From assembly GCF_017876795.1 (NCBI RefSeq), contig NZ_JAGIOR010000001.1, positions 1,886,501-1,950,500 of the forward strand: a stretch of 64,000 nucleotides of DNA. Direction: 5' to 3'. The stretch is from Rhizobium leguminosarum. Its GTDB lineage: Bacteria; Pseudomonadota; Alphaproteobacteria; Rhizobiales; Rhizobiaceae. Of the stretch, positions 26,333 through 34,291 are shown one piece after another. Positions within the stretch are counted from its first letter, which is position 1. Each line of letters starts with the position of its first letter. Made by a program: the position numbers and the translations under genes. The notes below the pieces were generated by a model that saw nothing but the letters and a program-made list of their open reading frames with translations, was not told where the DNA came from and made no database searches.

Positions 26333-27523
26333 TTAGTTGGAAGCCGGGGGCTGTTCACGCACCGGAGTGATGTGGTCGCCGTCACGGACATAAGCGCCCG
26401 CCTTGGCCACGACCTCGTCGCCGGTCTTCAATCCATCGACGATCTCGACATAGGCACCGTCCTGGATGCCGGTCTCGACCTTGGCGAATTTCACCACGCC
26501 ATCCTCCACCTTGCGGGCGGAGGAGCCTTCGTTGCCGGTGAGCACGGCGGTCAGGGGAAGCGATACGCCCTCTGTCTCGCGAACGATGATTTCGGCGCTG
26601 CCATACATGCCGGAACGCGCCTTGCTGTCGTCGTCGATGGAGATATGGACGAGGCCGAGGCGGGTGACCGGATCGACGGTCGGCGAAACCAGGCGCACGG
26701 CGCCGGAAAGCTTCTCGCGGCTGCCGGAAAGCGAAATCGCCGCCTTCTGGCCGGCCACGATCCTGACGATATCGCTTTCGGCGACCTCGGCGACAAGCTC
26801 GACATCGCCGTCGCGGATGATGGTGAACAGCGGATCGCCGTTGCCGGCGGCAATGGCGCCGACCTTGGCGTTTTTCGCCGAGACCGTGCCGGCCACCGGC
26901 GTCTTCACATCGGTGCGCGCCAGCTTCAAATCCGAATCAGCGATCTGGCTGTCGAAGACCTTGAGATCGGCTTCGGCGACCTCGATCGCCTGTTCGGCAG
27001 AGACGACGCGGGCATTGGCGGCGGCGGCAGTCGCATCGGCCTGTTCGACCTGGGCGGTGGAAACCGTGCCCTTCTTGACCATTTCCTGGGAGCGGGCCTG
27101 CTGCTGCCTGGCCTGTTCGGCATTGGCCTGCGCCTCGATGAGCTGGGCGCGCAGCTGGGCAAGGCTTGCCTCACCCTTGGCTTTCGTCGCCATCATCTGG
27201 CTCTTTGCCAGGACCAGCGCGTCATCGTTGAGCGTCGCCAGGGTGCTTTCCGCCTGAACCTTGTCGCCAATATCGGCTTTCAGCGTGCGGATCGACAGGC
27301 CCTCGACCTGAGGCTGGATATAGACTTCCTCGACCGGCTTGACCGTTCCCGTGCCGATGACACGGTCGACGAGCGTCCGGTTTGTCGCCTTGGTGACGAC
27401 GATCGCCGGCAGGTTCTGCTGCGGTTTTGCGACCGGCGCTTCCTGCGAAAATGCGGTGGATGCAGCGAGAGCCGCTGCAAAAAGGGTGGATGCGCCTAGA
27501 ATTCCAATCGGCTTGCGTGCCAT
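26333..27523 (-). CDS. RND efflux periplasmic adaptor (membrane fusion protein)
   Basis: This 396-residue periplasmic adaptor begins with a signal peptide (MARKPIGILGASTLFAAALAASTAFS). It has an N-terminal barrel strand (VIGTGTVKPVEEVYIQPQVEGL), a lipoyl half-motif, a helical hairpin rich in Ala, Gln and Glu (residues about 105-180) that contacts TolC, and the second lipoyl half TDVKTPVAGTVSAKNAKVGA. It closes with beta-barrel and membrane-proximal domains. No lipobox cysteine is seen, so it is soluble or anchored by its partner. It is the first gene of the operon and precedes the pump gene by 12 bases. Confidence 0.92.
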   Translation of the reverse strand: MARKPIGILGASTLFAAALAASTAFSQEAPVAKPQQNLPAIVVTKATNRTLVDRVIGTGTVKPVEEVYIQPQVEGLSIRTLKADIGDKVQAESTLATLNDDALVLAKSQMMATKAKGEASLAQLRAQLIEAQANAEQARQQQARSQEMVKKGTVSTAQVEQADATAAAANARVVSAEQAIEVAEADLKVFDSQIADSDLKLARTDVKTPVAGTVSAKNAKVGAIAAGNGDPLFTIIRDGDVELVAEVAESDIVRIVAGQKAAISLSGSREKLSGAVRLVSPTVDPVTRLGLVHISIDDDSKARSGMYGSAEIIVRETEGVSLPLTAVLTGNEGSSARKVEDGVVKFAKVETGIQDGAYVEIVDGLKTGDEVVAKAGAYVRDGDHITPVREQPPASN

Positions 27524-27868
27524 GCGTCTTCGTCCAATCTTGTAACAAGCTTAGCCGAACTCGCGCGTCTGTCCTTCAGCTCGCGACCAGGCCACTGCCT
27601 TTCCTGCATTCTCAAGGGTATCCACACATCATTGCCGTCTTCATCCCTCGCCGGCAAATCGGCTTCTAATTGGTATCGATTTGCTCGATATGCAAGCCCG
27701 GCAGAAAACAATTCCCCATGAGCCAATAATAAATACCATCGGAACCTGAATCAATCACCGCAGGGTTATGTGAACATGACGATGATTGATCCTGCTTCTC
27801 CCCCATGACGTTTGACGCCCGACAAATGCGACAGTTGCAGGTCGCTTTTTTCATGGCGTGGAAAAAAA
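27524..27868. other. Non-coding region upstream of the RND operon
   Basis: About 345 bases with no coding character on either strand. It must carry the minus-strand promoter of the efflux operon. The middle part (27660-27800) is AT-rich. I found no convincing regulator palindrome. A GGAAC (27740) with GGTT 18 bases later looks like an EcfG site, but it points the wrong way and has the wrong spacing. Confidence 0.5.
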
Positions 27869-27899
27869 GAAACGCGCGGGAAATCTCCCCGCGCGTTTC
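27869..27899 (-). terminator. Terminator of the pyrimidine-type ABC transporter operon
   Basis: GAAACGCGCGGG and CCCGCGCGTTTC form a perfect 12-bp stem. On the minus strand the stem is followed by TTTTTTTCC. It lies 21 bases after the stop of the binding-protein gene. Confidence 0.85.
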
Positions 27900-27920
27900 G
27901 CTTCGCATTGTTCGCCGAAA

Positions 27921-28892
27921 TTACTTGGAAGCGGCGTCGGTAATGTCGTGCGTCCAGGCGCCCGCGGGCTCCTTGCTGATGATCTTCTGGTCGAGCAGCG
28001 CTTTCGCCGTGCGGGAATAGAGCGCCTCGTCCAGCTTGCCGGAGCTGTCACCGACCAGCTTGGCGACTTCGCCCATCATGCGCTTCTGGTGGTTTTCGTC
28101 CTGGCCGCCATTGTCCATGACGATCCCGGCGGCTTCGTCGGGGTTTTCGGTGGCATATTTCCAGCCCTTCATCGAGGCCCGGACGAACTTGACCATTTTC
28201 TCCTTGAAGGCCGGATCCTTCAGCTTGTCTTCCATCGCATAGAGACCGTCTTCGAGAAGGTCGTTGCCCATCTCGGTATAATTGAAGACCGTCAGTTCCT
28301 CCGGCTTGAAGCCGGCATCGATCGCCTGCCAGTATTCATTATAGGTCATCACCGAGATGCAGTCGGCCTGCTTCTGGACCAGCGGCTGCACGTCGAAGCT
28401 CTGCTTCAGCACGGTGACGCCGTTGGCGCCGCCTTCTGTGGATAGGCCAAGCTTGTTCATCCAGGCGAAGAACGGATATTCGTTGCCGAAGAACCAGACG
28501 CCGAGCGTGTGGCCCTTGAAGTCGGCTTCAGTCTTGACCGGGCCATCCTTGCGGCAGACCATTTCCAGGCCGGACTTCTGATAGGGCTGAGCGATGTTGA
28601 CGAGCGGAACGCCCTTTTCGCGGGCAACCAGGGCGCCGCCCATCCAGTCGACGATGACATCGGCGCCGCCGCCAGCGATCACCTGTTCGGGGGCGATATC
28701 GGGACCGCCCGGCTTGATATCGACGTCGAGGCCTTCTTCCTTGTAAAAGCCCTTGTCCTTGGCGACGTAATAGCCGCCGAACTGGCCCTGCGTGACCCAT
28801 TTCAGCTGCAGAACCACCTTGTCGGCGGCCATCGCGTGCGCGGCAGCGAGCGTCATCGCGCTCGCCATCATTGCAACCATCAACTTTCTCAT
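27921..28892 (-). CDS. ABC transporter substrate-binding protein, NMT1/THI5 (SsuA-like) family
   Basis: This 323-residue periplasmic binding protein has a signal peptide ending at about residue 22 (AHAMA). The sequence has the NMT1/THI5 family character: LQLKWVTQGQFGGYYVAKDKGF, GLDVDIKPGGPDIAPEQVIAGG, then QPYQKSGLEMV and GVWFFGNEYPFFAW. This family binds pyrimidine precursors, thiamin-like compounds, riboflavin or sulphonates. Its transporter genes stand next to dihydropyrimidinase, ureidopropionase-type hydrolase and RutR genes, so a pyrimidine or related base is the likely ligand (inference). It is the last gene of a four-gene operon. Confidence 0.85.
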   Translation of the reverse strand: MRKLMVAMMASAMTLAAAHAMAADKVVLQLKWVTQGQFGGYYVAKDKGFYKEEGLDVDIKPGGPDIAPEQVIAGGGADVIVDWMGGALVAREKGVPLVNIAQPYQKSGLEMVCRKDGPVKTEADFKGHTLGVWFFGNEYPFFAWMNKLGLSTEGGANGVTVLKQSFDVQPLVQKQADCISVMTYNEYWQAIDAGFKPEELTVFNYTEMGNDLLEDGLYAMEDKLKDPAFKEKMVKFVRASMKGWKYATENPDEAAGIVMDNGGQDENHQKRMMGEVAKLVGDSSGKLDEALYSRTAKALLDQKIISKEPAGAWTHDITDAASK

Positions 28893-28949
28893 TTTCTTAT
28901 CCTTACCCTCTGAAGTTATGCCCGGGCCGTTTCCAAAGCCCGTGCGCGT

Positions 28950-30077
28950 CTAGCCACCACGGATAGACGGATGCCAGAACGTCACCGCCCGTTCGGTCAG
29001 GGCGATGATGCCATAAAAGATCGAGCCGGCCAGCGCCGCGACGGCGATTTCCGCCCAGACCATGTCGACATTCATGCGGCCGATCTCGGTGGAGATGCGG
29101 AAGCCCATGCCGACGATCGGCGTTCCGAAGAATTCGGCAACGATGGCACCAATCAGCGCCAGCGTCGAGTTGATCTTCAGTGCGTTGAAAATGAAGGGCA
29201 TGGCTGCCGGAAGCTTGAGCTTGAGCAGCGTCTGCCAGTCGCTCGAGGCATAGGTGCGCATCAGGTCGCGCTCCATGCTGCCGGAGGCGGCAAGGCCGGC
29301 GACGGTATTCACCAGCATCGGGAAGAAGGTCATGATAATGACGACGGCGGCCTTCGACGGCCAGTCGAAGCCGAACCACATGACCATGACGGGGGCGACG
29401 CCGATGATTGGCAGGGCCGACACCATATTGCCGATCGGCAGGAGGCCGCGGCGCAGGAAGGTGATGCGGTCGGCCAGCACCGCGACGACAAAGCCGCTGA
29501 GGCAGCCGACGATATAACCGATCAACACCGCCTTGAAGATCGTCTGCCTGACATCAGCACCGAGGATCGGCAGGGAGGCTGTGATGCGTATGCCGATGGC
29601 ACTCGGCGGCGGCAGGATGATGAAGGGGATGCCGGCGCCGCGCGTTGCCGCTTCCCAGAGGATGAGGATCCAGGCGCCGAAGATCGCCGGGATCAGCAGC
29701 TGGAGCGTCGATTTGCCGAACGCAGTGACGGGCTTAAGTTTCGAGAGCTCCGTGACGCATCGCCAGGCGAGCAGCCAGCAGGAAAAGAGCAGCAAGAAGA
29801 AGGCCCGCGTCGCCAGACCCTCGTTGCCGGAAAGAGCGGAAAGCAACATCCAGGCGGCGCCATGCGCGCCGATAAACAGCACGGTGGCGCGGTAGGCGGG
29901 CGGCTGCGGGGCAAAAGACAGCAGGGCCGCCGCGACGACAATGATGAAGATGAGGCTTGCCGTGCCGTCGGTGAAGGGCCGCGCCGCGCCCTCGGCCAGA
30001 AGCGGCAGGGTGATCAGCGCTGCGACGCAGAGAAGAAGGGCGGTCACGCCCTGCCAGGAGAAGGTCAGATGTCTCAT
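28950..30077 (-). CDS. ABC transporter permease with extended N-terminal membrane domain
   Basis: This permease of the SsuC/TauC (BPD) type has 375 residues, about 100 more than common members. The extra N-terminal part (residues 1-105) carries three or four additional hydrophobic segments, such as GVTALLLCVAALITLPLL and LIFIIVVAAALLSFA. The core has LLPIGNMVSALPIIGVAPVMVMWFG and the EAA-type coupling loop near LMRTYASSDWQTLLKLKLPAAMP. Its start overlaps the stop of the other permease by 4 bases, so the two are coupled and likely form a heterodimer. Confidence 0.88.
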   Translation of the reverse strand: MRHLTFSWQGVTALLLCVAALITLPLLAEGAARPFTDGTASLIFIIVVAAALLSFAPQPPAYRATVLFIGAHGAAWMLLSALSGNEGLATRAFFLLLFSCWLLAWRCVTELSKLKPVTAFGKSTLQLLIPAIFGAWILILWEAATRGAGIPFIILPPPSAIGIRITASLPILGADVRQTIFKAVLIGYIVGCLSGFVVAVLADRITFLRRGLLPIGNMVSALPIIGVAPVMVMWFGFDWPSKAAVVIIMTFFPMLVNTVAGLAASGSMERDLMRTYASSDWQTLLKLKLPAAMPFIFNALKINSTLALIGAIVAEFFGTPIVGMGFRISTEIGRMNVDMVWAEIAVAALAGSIFYGIIALTERAVTFWHPSIRGG

Positions 30078-31018
30078 GCCGGCCTCCCGCCCATGGCACG
30101 GTCGACGATCTTCGCGGCAAGGCCAACGATCGCGACCAGAATGCCGGCCAGCAGCGATCCGGCGACGAGGGCCGCCCAGATATCGATGGTCTGGCTGTAA
30201 TAGGAGCCGGCAAGCAGCTTGGAGCCGATGCCGGCGACAGCGCCGGTCGGCAGTTCACCGACGATGGCGCCGACGAGGCTGGCGGCGATCGCCACCTTCA
30301 TCGAGGTGAAGAGGAAGGGGATCGAGGCCGGAACCCGCAGCTTCCAAAAGGTCTGCATCGGGCTGGCAAAATAGGTGCGCATCAGGTCGAGATGCATGAT
30401 TTCGGGCGAACGCAAGCCCTTCACCATGCCAACGGCGACAGGAAAGAACGAGAGGTAAGTGGAGATCAGCGCCTTGGAGACCAGGCGGGAGGCGTCGGAA
30501 TCGAGGTTCAGGAGATGTGCGAGCGCATTGTCGCCGGTCAGCACGTTGTAGGAGATGATGACGATCATCGGCGCGATGGCGAGGATCGGTATGGTCTGGC
30601 TCGCCACCAGCCAGGGCATCAGCGAGCGGTCCATGGCGCGGTTGTGTACGATCAGCACCGCAAGAAGGATGCCGAGCAGCATGCCGAAACCGAAGCCGAG
30701 CAGGGTGGAGGAGAGCGTCACCCAGCTGTGATAGACGAGGCTGCGATTGCTCGAAAGGCTGCGCAGGACAGTGTTCTCGTAGACGTTCTGCGCCACCTGA
30801 TGCGGCGCCGGCAGGATCGGCTTCGGCTGCGCGAGCGTCTTGCCGATGAATTCGATGGTCGTCGGCGTGGCGCCGGCGCGGCCGTCCATGTCACGCTGGA
30901 ACGGCGCATTCATCAGAACGGCTGCGACATACCAGATGGCGATGAGGGCGAGCAGGATGGTGGTGACGGGGACGATCTTGTTTTTGAGGGTGTCGGGTTT
31001 CACAGCGACTGCCCCCAT
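30074..31018 (-). CDS. ABC transporter permease (SsuC/TauC type)
   Basis: This 314-residue inner-membrane permease shows LVASQTIPILAIAPMIVIISYN and the coupling motif LMRTYFASPMQTFWKLRVPASIPF. It pairs with the following permease gene (4-base overlap). The open frame extends to 31108, but that part is encoded by an intergenic repeat and is not protein-like. I therefore take ATG 31018, or perhaps GTG 31003, which has GGGGGC before it. It probably imports pyrimidines or related bases, inferred from neighbours. Confidence 0.88.
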   Translation of the reverse strand: MGAVAVKPDTLKNKIVPVTTILLALIAIWYVAAVLMNAPFQRDMDGRAGATPTTIEFIGKTLAQPKPILPAPHQVAQNVYENTVLRSLSSNRSLVYHSWVTLSSTLLGFGFGMLLGILLAVLIVHNRAMDRSLMPWLVASQTIPILAIAPMIVIISYNVLTGDNALAHLLNLDSDASRLVSKALISTYLSFFPVAVGMVKGLRSPEIMHLDLMRTYFASPMQTFWKLRVPASIPFLFTSMKVAIAASLVGAIVGELPTGAVAGIGSKLLAGSYYSQTIDIWAALVAGSLLAGILVAIVGLAAKIVDRAMGGRPA

Positions 31019-31036
31019 TTGGGGTCGAATGCGTAG

Positions 31037-31085
31037 CCACCCCCCTCTGCCCTGCCGGGCATCTCCGCCACAGGGGGGGAGATCG
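31037..31085 (-). repeat. Intergenic repeat, inverted copy
   Basis: CACCCCCCTCTGCCCTGCC, GGGCATCTCC and then CACAGGGGGGAGATCG form the reverse complement of the element at 31169-31215, with a shorter central part. It lies directly upstream of the permease gene. Confidence 0.75.
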
Positions 31086-31168
31086 ATATGCGGAAACGGC
31101 TTCCCCAAACAACGAAAGGCCCCTGATCCAGCATGGAATCAGTGAGGACCGACTTGCTATCCTCTTGC

Positions 31169-31215
31169 CGATCTCCCCCCTTGTGGGGGAGATGCCCGGC
31201 AGGGCAGAGGGGGGT
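31169..31215 (+). repeat. Intergenic repeat, direct copy
   Basis: CGATCTCCCCCCTTGTGGGG, GAGATGCCCGGC and AGGGCAGAGGGGGGT. The first half is itself a hairpin (CTCCCCC/GGGGGAG). The pair 31037-31085 and 31169-31215 are in opposite orientation, 83 bases apart, so the transcript between the ATPase and permease genes can form one long stem. From memory, this element is widespread in Rhizobium. Confidence 0.75.
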
Positions 31216-31234
31216 AAACCTCGAAATCAACCGT

Positions 31235-32023
31235 CTAAACCTCATGGCTATGCCCCGTCCTCAGCCCCTCGCGGACGCGATGGGCGATTTCCAGGAATTC
31301 AGGGGTGTCGCGGATGTCGAGCGGGCGTTCGGCCGGCAGGGTGGAGTCGATCACATCGGTGACGCGGCCCGGGCGCGGTGACATCACCACGATCTTGGTC
31401 GAGAGGTAAACCGCCTCGGGGATGGAATGGGTTACGAAGCAGATCGTCTTGTTGGTGCGCGCCCAGAGTTTCAGCAGTTCCTCGTTCAGATGGTCGCGGA
31501 CGATTTCGTCAAGCGCGCCGAAGGGTTCGTCCATCAATAACAGGTCGGCGTCGAAGGCGAGCGCGCGGGCGATCGAGGCGCGCTGCTGCATGCCGCCGGA
31601 AAGCTGCCAGGGGAATTTCTTTTCGAAGCCGGATAGACTGACGAGATCGAGCGCTTCGGCGATGCGCCTTGCCCGGTCGGCGCTGGAATAGCCCATGATC
31701 TCCAGCGGCAGGGCGATATTGTTTTCGATGGTGCGCCAGGGATAGAGCGCCGGCGCCTGGAAGACATAGCCGTAGGCGCGGGCCTTGCGGGCTTCCTCAG
31801 GCGTCATGCCGTTGATCGAGATCTCACCCGAGGTGCTCTTTTCGAGATCGGCGATGACGCGCAGGAAGGTGGTCTTGCCGCAGCCGGACGGGCCGATGAA
31901 AGAGACGAAATCGCCCTTGCGGACATCGAGATTGACATCGCTCAGCGCACGCACCGGGCCGTCATTTGCCTGGTAGGTGAGACAGAGATCCTTGGCGGAT
32001 ACGACTGAGGGTGCTTGCATCAA
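31235..32023 (-). CDS. ABC transporter ATP-binding protein (SsuB/TauB type)
   Basis: This 262-residue cytoplasmic ATPase has Walker A GPSGCGKT at residues 44-51, signature LSGGMQQRASIARAL, Walker B LLLMDEPFGALDE and the switch histidine in CFVTHSIPEAVYLS. It is the first gene of the operon with two permeases and the NMT1/THI5 binding protein. Its start is divergent from the cupin gene, about 80 bases away, so both promoters lie in that short gap. The gap after it holds the two inverted repeat copies. Confidence 0.92.
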   Translation of the reverse strand: MMQAPSVVSAKDLCLTYQANDGPVRALSDVNLDVRKGDFVSFIGPSGCGKTTFLRVIADLEKSTSGEISINGMTPEEARKARAYGYVFQAPALYPWRTIENNIALPLEIMGYSSADRARRIAEALDLVSLSGFEKKFPWQLSGGMQQRASIARALAFDADLLLMDEPFGALDEIVRDHLNEELLKLWARTNKTICFVTHSIPEAVYLSTKIVVMSPRPGRVTDVIDSTLPAERPLDIRDTPEFLEIAHRVREGLRTGHSHEV

Positions 32024-32101
32024 TGCGACCGTTCTTGTTTTCGCCGCGGGGAGGCGGTTTGCATGTTACCATCGCCGCAGGCCTTGCCGGCGGCACATTT
32101 C

Positions 32102-32500
32102 ATGGAGGAAGAGAATGGACGCGACATCAAAGCCCACCTGCCACATCGTTCGGCCCGGCTGAGCTACTTCGAAGGGGTCGCGGCCGAGACGGTCGGCGCC
32201 AAAGGCATCTGCATGCACCTGCTGACGATCCCGCCGGGTGTGCGCGCCAAGGCGCATCTGCACGAGGCGCATGAGACGGCGATCTACATGCTCTCCGGCG
32301 AGGCTCATACCTGGTACGGAGACCGGCTCGAGAATCATGTCATCGTTCACGCCGGCGAACTCTTTTATATCCCGGCCGGCGTGCCGCACCTGCCGGCAAA
32401 CCTCAGCAGCACGCCGTGCACAGCGATCATTGCGCGCACCGACCCGAACGAACAGGAAAGCGTCGTGCTGCCGGAGCTGGATGGATTGGTGCCAGCCTGA
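32102..32500 (+). CDS. Cupin-domain protein with disturbed N-terminus
   Basis: The cupin core is complete: GICMHLLTIPPGVRAKAHLH, ETAIYMLSGEA, GELFYIPAGVPHLP, with metal-binding histidines in AKAHLHEAHE and PAGVPHLP. The only good ribosome site (GGAGGAAG, 32104-32111) serves an ATG at 32115 in another frame. That frame encodes MDATSKPTCHIVRPG and then stops at 32160-32162, just where the cupin frame begins LSYFEG. The start given here, 32102, keeps the cupin frame but has no ribosome site and gives an odd N-terminus. A small deletion near 32155-32160 would explain this, so the gene may be inactive. Function unknown; position suggests a link to pyrimidine use. Confidence 0.65.
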   Translation: MEEENGRDIKAHLPHRSARLSYFEGVAAETVGAKGICMHLLTIPPGVRAKAHLHEAHETAIYMLSGEAHTWYGDRLENHVIVHAGELFYIPAGVPHLPANLSSTPCTAIIARTDPNEQESVVLPELDGLVPA

Positions 32501-32558
32501 GGTCATGCGCATGGAGGCAGCGGTCTCCGGTTGATGGGCGGATTGTTACGCACCATCG

Positions 32559-34013
32559 TCAGACGCCGGTCGCCGGAATGCCGCTGCGCGTCACCTTGCG
32601 CGGCGCGGTGATATCCTTCCACTGGGAAAGCGCCTTGCTGACTGCTGTCACCGGTTCGCGCCTGACGAATTCGCCGTGACCCTCCTGGGTTTTGATGGTG
32701 CTTTCCTCGATCGCGACGATCCCGCGCGTCAGCGTATAGCGCGGCAGCCCGGTCACTTCCTTGCCTTCGAAGACGTTGTAGTCGATCGCCGACTGCTGGG
32801 CCTTGGACGAGATGGTCTTGGACCGTTTTGGGTCCCAGACGACGATATCGGCATCGGCGCCGACGAGGATCGCGCCCTTCTTCGGATAGATGTTGAGGAT
32901 CTTGGCGATATTGGTCGAGGTGACGGCGACGAATTCGTTCATCGTCAGCCGGCCGGTGTTGACGCCGTGCGTCCAGAGCATCGGCATGCGGTCTTCGAGA
33001 CCACCGGTGCCGTTGGGGATCTTGGTGAAATCCCCGACACCGGAACGCTTCTGCGCCGTGGTGAAGGCGCAATGGTCGGTGGCGACCACCTGCAGCGAAC
33101 CGGAGGCAAGCCCGGCCCAGAGTGAGTCCTGATGCTGCTTGTTGCGGAAGGGTGGCGACATGACACGGCGGGCGGCGTGATCCCAATCAGGATTGGAATA
33201 TTCGCTCTCGTCGAGCGTCAGGTGCTGGATCAGCGGTTCGCCGTAGACGCGCATGCCCTTGGAACGGGCGCGGCGGATCGCCTCGTGCGCCTGCTCGCAG
33301 GAGGTATGGACGATATAGACCGGGCAGCCGGCCATGTCGGCAATCATGATGGCGCGGTTGGTGGCCTCGCCCTCGACTTCGGCCGGGCGGGAATAGGCAT
33401 GCGCCTCGGGGCCGTTATTACCTTCCGCCAGCAGCTTTGCCGACATCGAGGCGACGACGTCGCCGTTTTCGGCGTGCACCAGCGGCAGGGCGCCGAGCTC
33501 GGCGCAGCGCTGGAAGGAGGCGAACATCTCGTCATCGTCGACCATCAGCGCACCCTTATAAGCCATGAAGTGCTTGAAAGTGTTGATGCCCTTGTCGCGA
33601 ACGATGGTTTCCATCTCCTTGAAGACCTGTTCGCTCCACCAGGTGACCGCCATGTGGAAGGAATAATCGCAATTGGCGCGCGTCGACTTGTTGTCCCACA
33701 TGGTCAGTGCTTCGAGCAGCGACTGTCCGGGCGCAGGCAGGGCGAAATCGACCACCATGGTGGTGCCGCCGGAAAGGGCCGCGCGCGTACCGCTCTCGAA
33801 ATCGTCGGAGGAATAGGTGCCCATGAAAGGCATTTCGAGATGGGTGTGCGGATCGATGCCGCCAGGCATGATGTAACAGCCGGAGGCGTCCAGCGTTTCG
33901 TCGCCGGACAGGTTCGGGCCGATCTCGACGATCTTGCCGCCGTCGATCTTCACGTCCGCCTTGTAGGTGAGGTCGGCCGTGACGATGGTGCCGTTTTTGA
34001 TGACTGTGCTCAT
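32559..34013 (-). CDS. hydA: Dihydropyrimidinase / D-hydantoinase
   Basis: This 484-residue cyclic amidohydrolase opens the ring of dihydrouracil or dihydrothymine (and hydantoins) to the N-carbamoyl beta-amino acid. Metal-binding elements are seen: DPHTHLEMPF near residue 57, the carbamylated-lysine segment FMAYKGALM near 150, the histidine in LVHAENGD, IVHTSCEQAHEAI, and the aspartate in VVATDHCAF. It is the third gene of a coupled operon: its ATG overlaps the stop of the small upstream gene by 4 bases. Reaction order in the pathway: PreT/PreA reduce the base, this enzyme opens the ring, and the hydrolase at 34288-35541 removes the carbamoyl group. Confidence 0.93.
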   Translation of the reverse strand: MSTVIKNGTIVTADLTYKADVKIDGGKIVEIGPNLSGDETLDASGCYIMPGGIDPHTHLEMPFMGTYSSDDFESGTRAALSGGTTMVVDFALPAPGQSLLEALTMWDNKSTRANCDYSFHMAVTWWSEQVFKEMETIVRDKGINTFKHFMAYKGALMVDDDEMFASFQRCAELGALPLVHAENGDVVASMSAKLLAEGNNGPEAHAYSRPAEVEGEATNRAIMIADMAGCPVYIVHTSCEQAHEAIRRARSKGMRVYGEPLIQHLTLDESEYSNPDWDHAARRVMSPPFRNKQHQDSLWAGLASGSLQVVATDHCAFTTAQKRSGVGDFTKIPNGTGGLEDRMPMLWTHGVNTGRLTMNEFVAVTSTNIAKILNIYPKKGAILVGADADIVVWDPKRSKTISSKAQQSAIDYNVFEGKEVTGLPRYTLTRGIVAIEESTIKTQEGHGEFVRREPVTAVSKALSQWKDITAPRKVTRSGIPATGV

Positions 34014-34291
34014 TCTCCGAACTCCCTGTCGCTGCGCGGTGCCTGCGCGAGCTGGTTATCCAACGATTGGCGGTAGCGGATGCAGCCGCGCATGAATTGA
34101 GGCCAATCGGGCACGAGCTGTCCACCGAGCGGGGTGTCCGGCAGAAGCGCCCATAGGTCGGGGTGATGCCAACAGAGTTCGTGGCCCGAGGTGTCTCGAT
34201 GGCTGCGGATCGCATGGCGCATGGCGCGCGCTGCCGACAGCAGCCCCGCGTGGCCCATGCCGTCTAGATCTGCATCCGGGTTGGAGGTCAC
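34010..34291 (-). CDS. Small unknown protein coupled between the hydrolase and dihydropyrimidinase genes
   Basis: This 93-residue frame starts at a GTG at 34291. It overlaps the hydrolase stop by 3 bases (GTGA) and ends overlapping the dihydropyrimidinase start by 4 bases (ATGA). GGAG lies 10 bases before the GTG. The sequence is helical with many Trp, His and Leu (SAARAMRHAIRSH, HELCWHHPDLWALLP, WPQFMRGCIRYRQSLDNQL) and has no signal peptide. I do not recognise the family. Tight coupling on both sides argues that it is real and works with one of the two enzymes, perhaps as a partner. Confidence 0.75.
   Translation of the reverse strand: MTSNPDADLDGMGHAGLLSAARAMRHAIRSHRDTSGHELCWHHPDLWALLPDTPLGGQLVPDWPQFMRGCIRYRQSLDNQLAQAPRSDREFGE

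Noticed and set aside
27738..27767. GGAAC followed by GGTT, as an extra EcfG site
   Set aside because: Spacer of 18 before GGTT does not fit the spacing of the others, and no gene lies downstream on that strand.
28971..30200. 409-residue plus-strand frame opposite the permease gene
   Set aside because: Antisense to a well-supported membrane protein gene; highly charged low-complexity translation.
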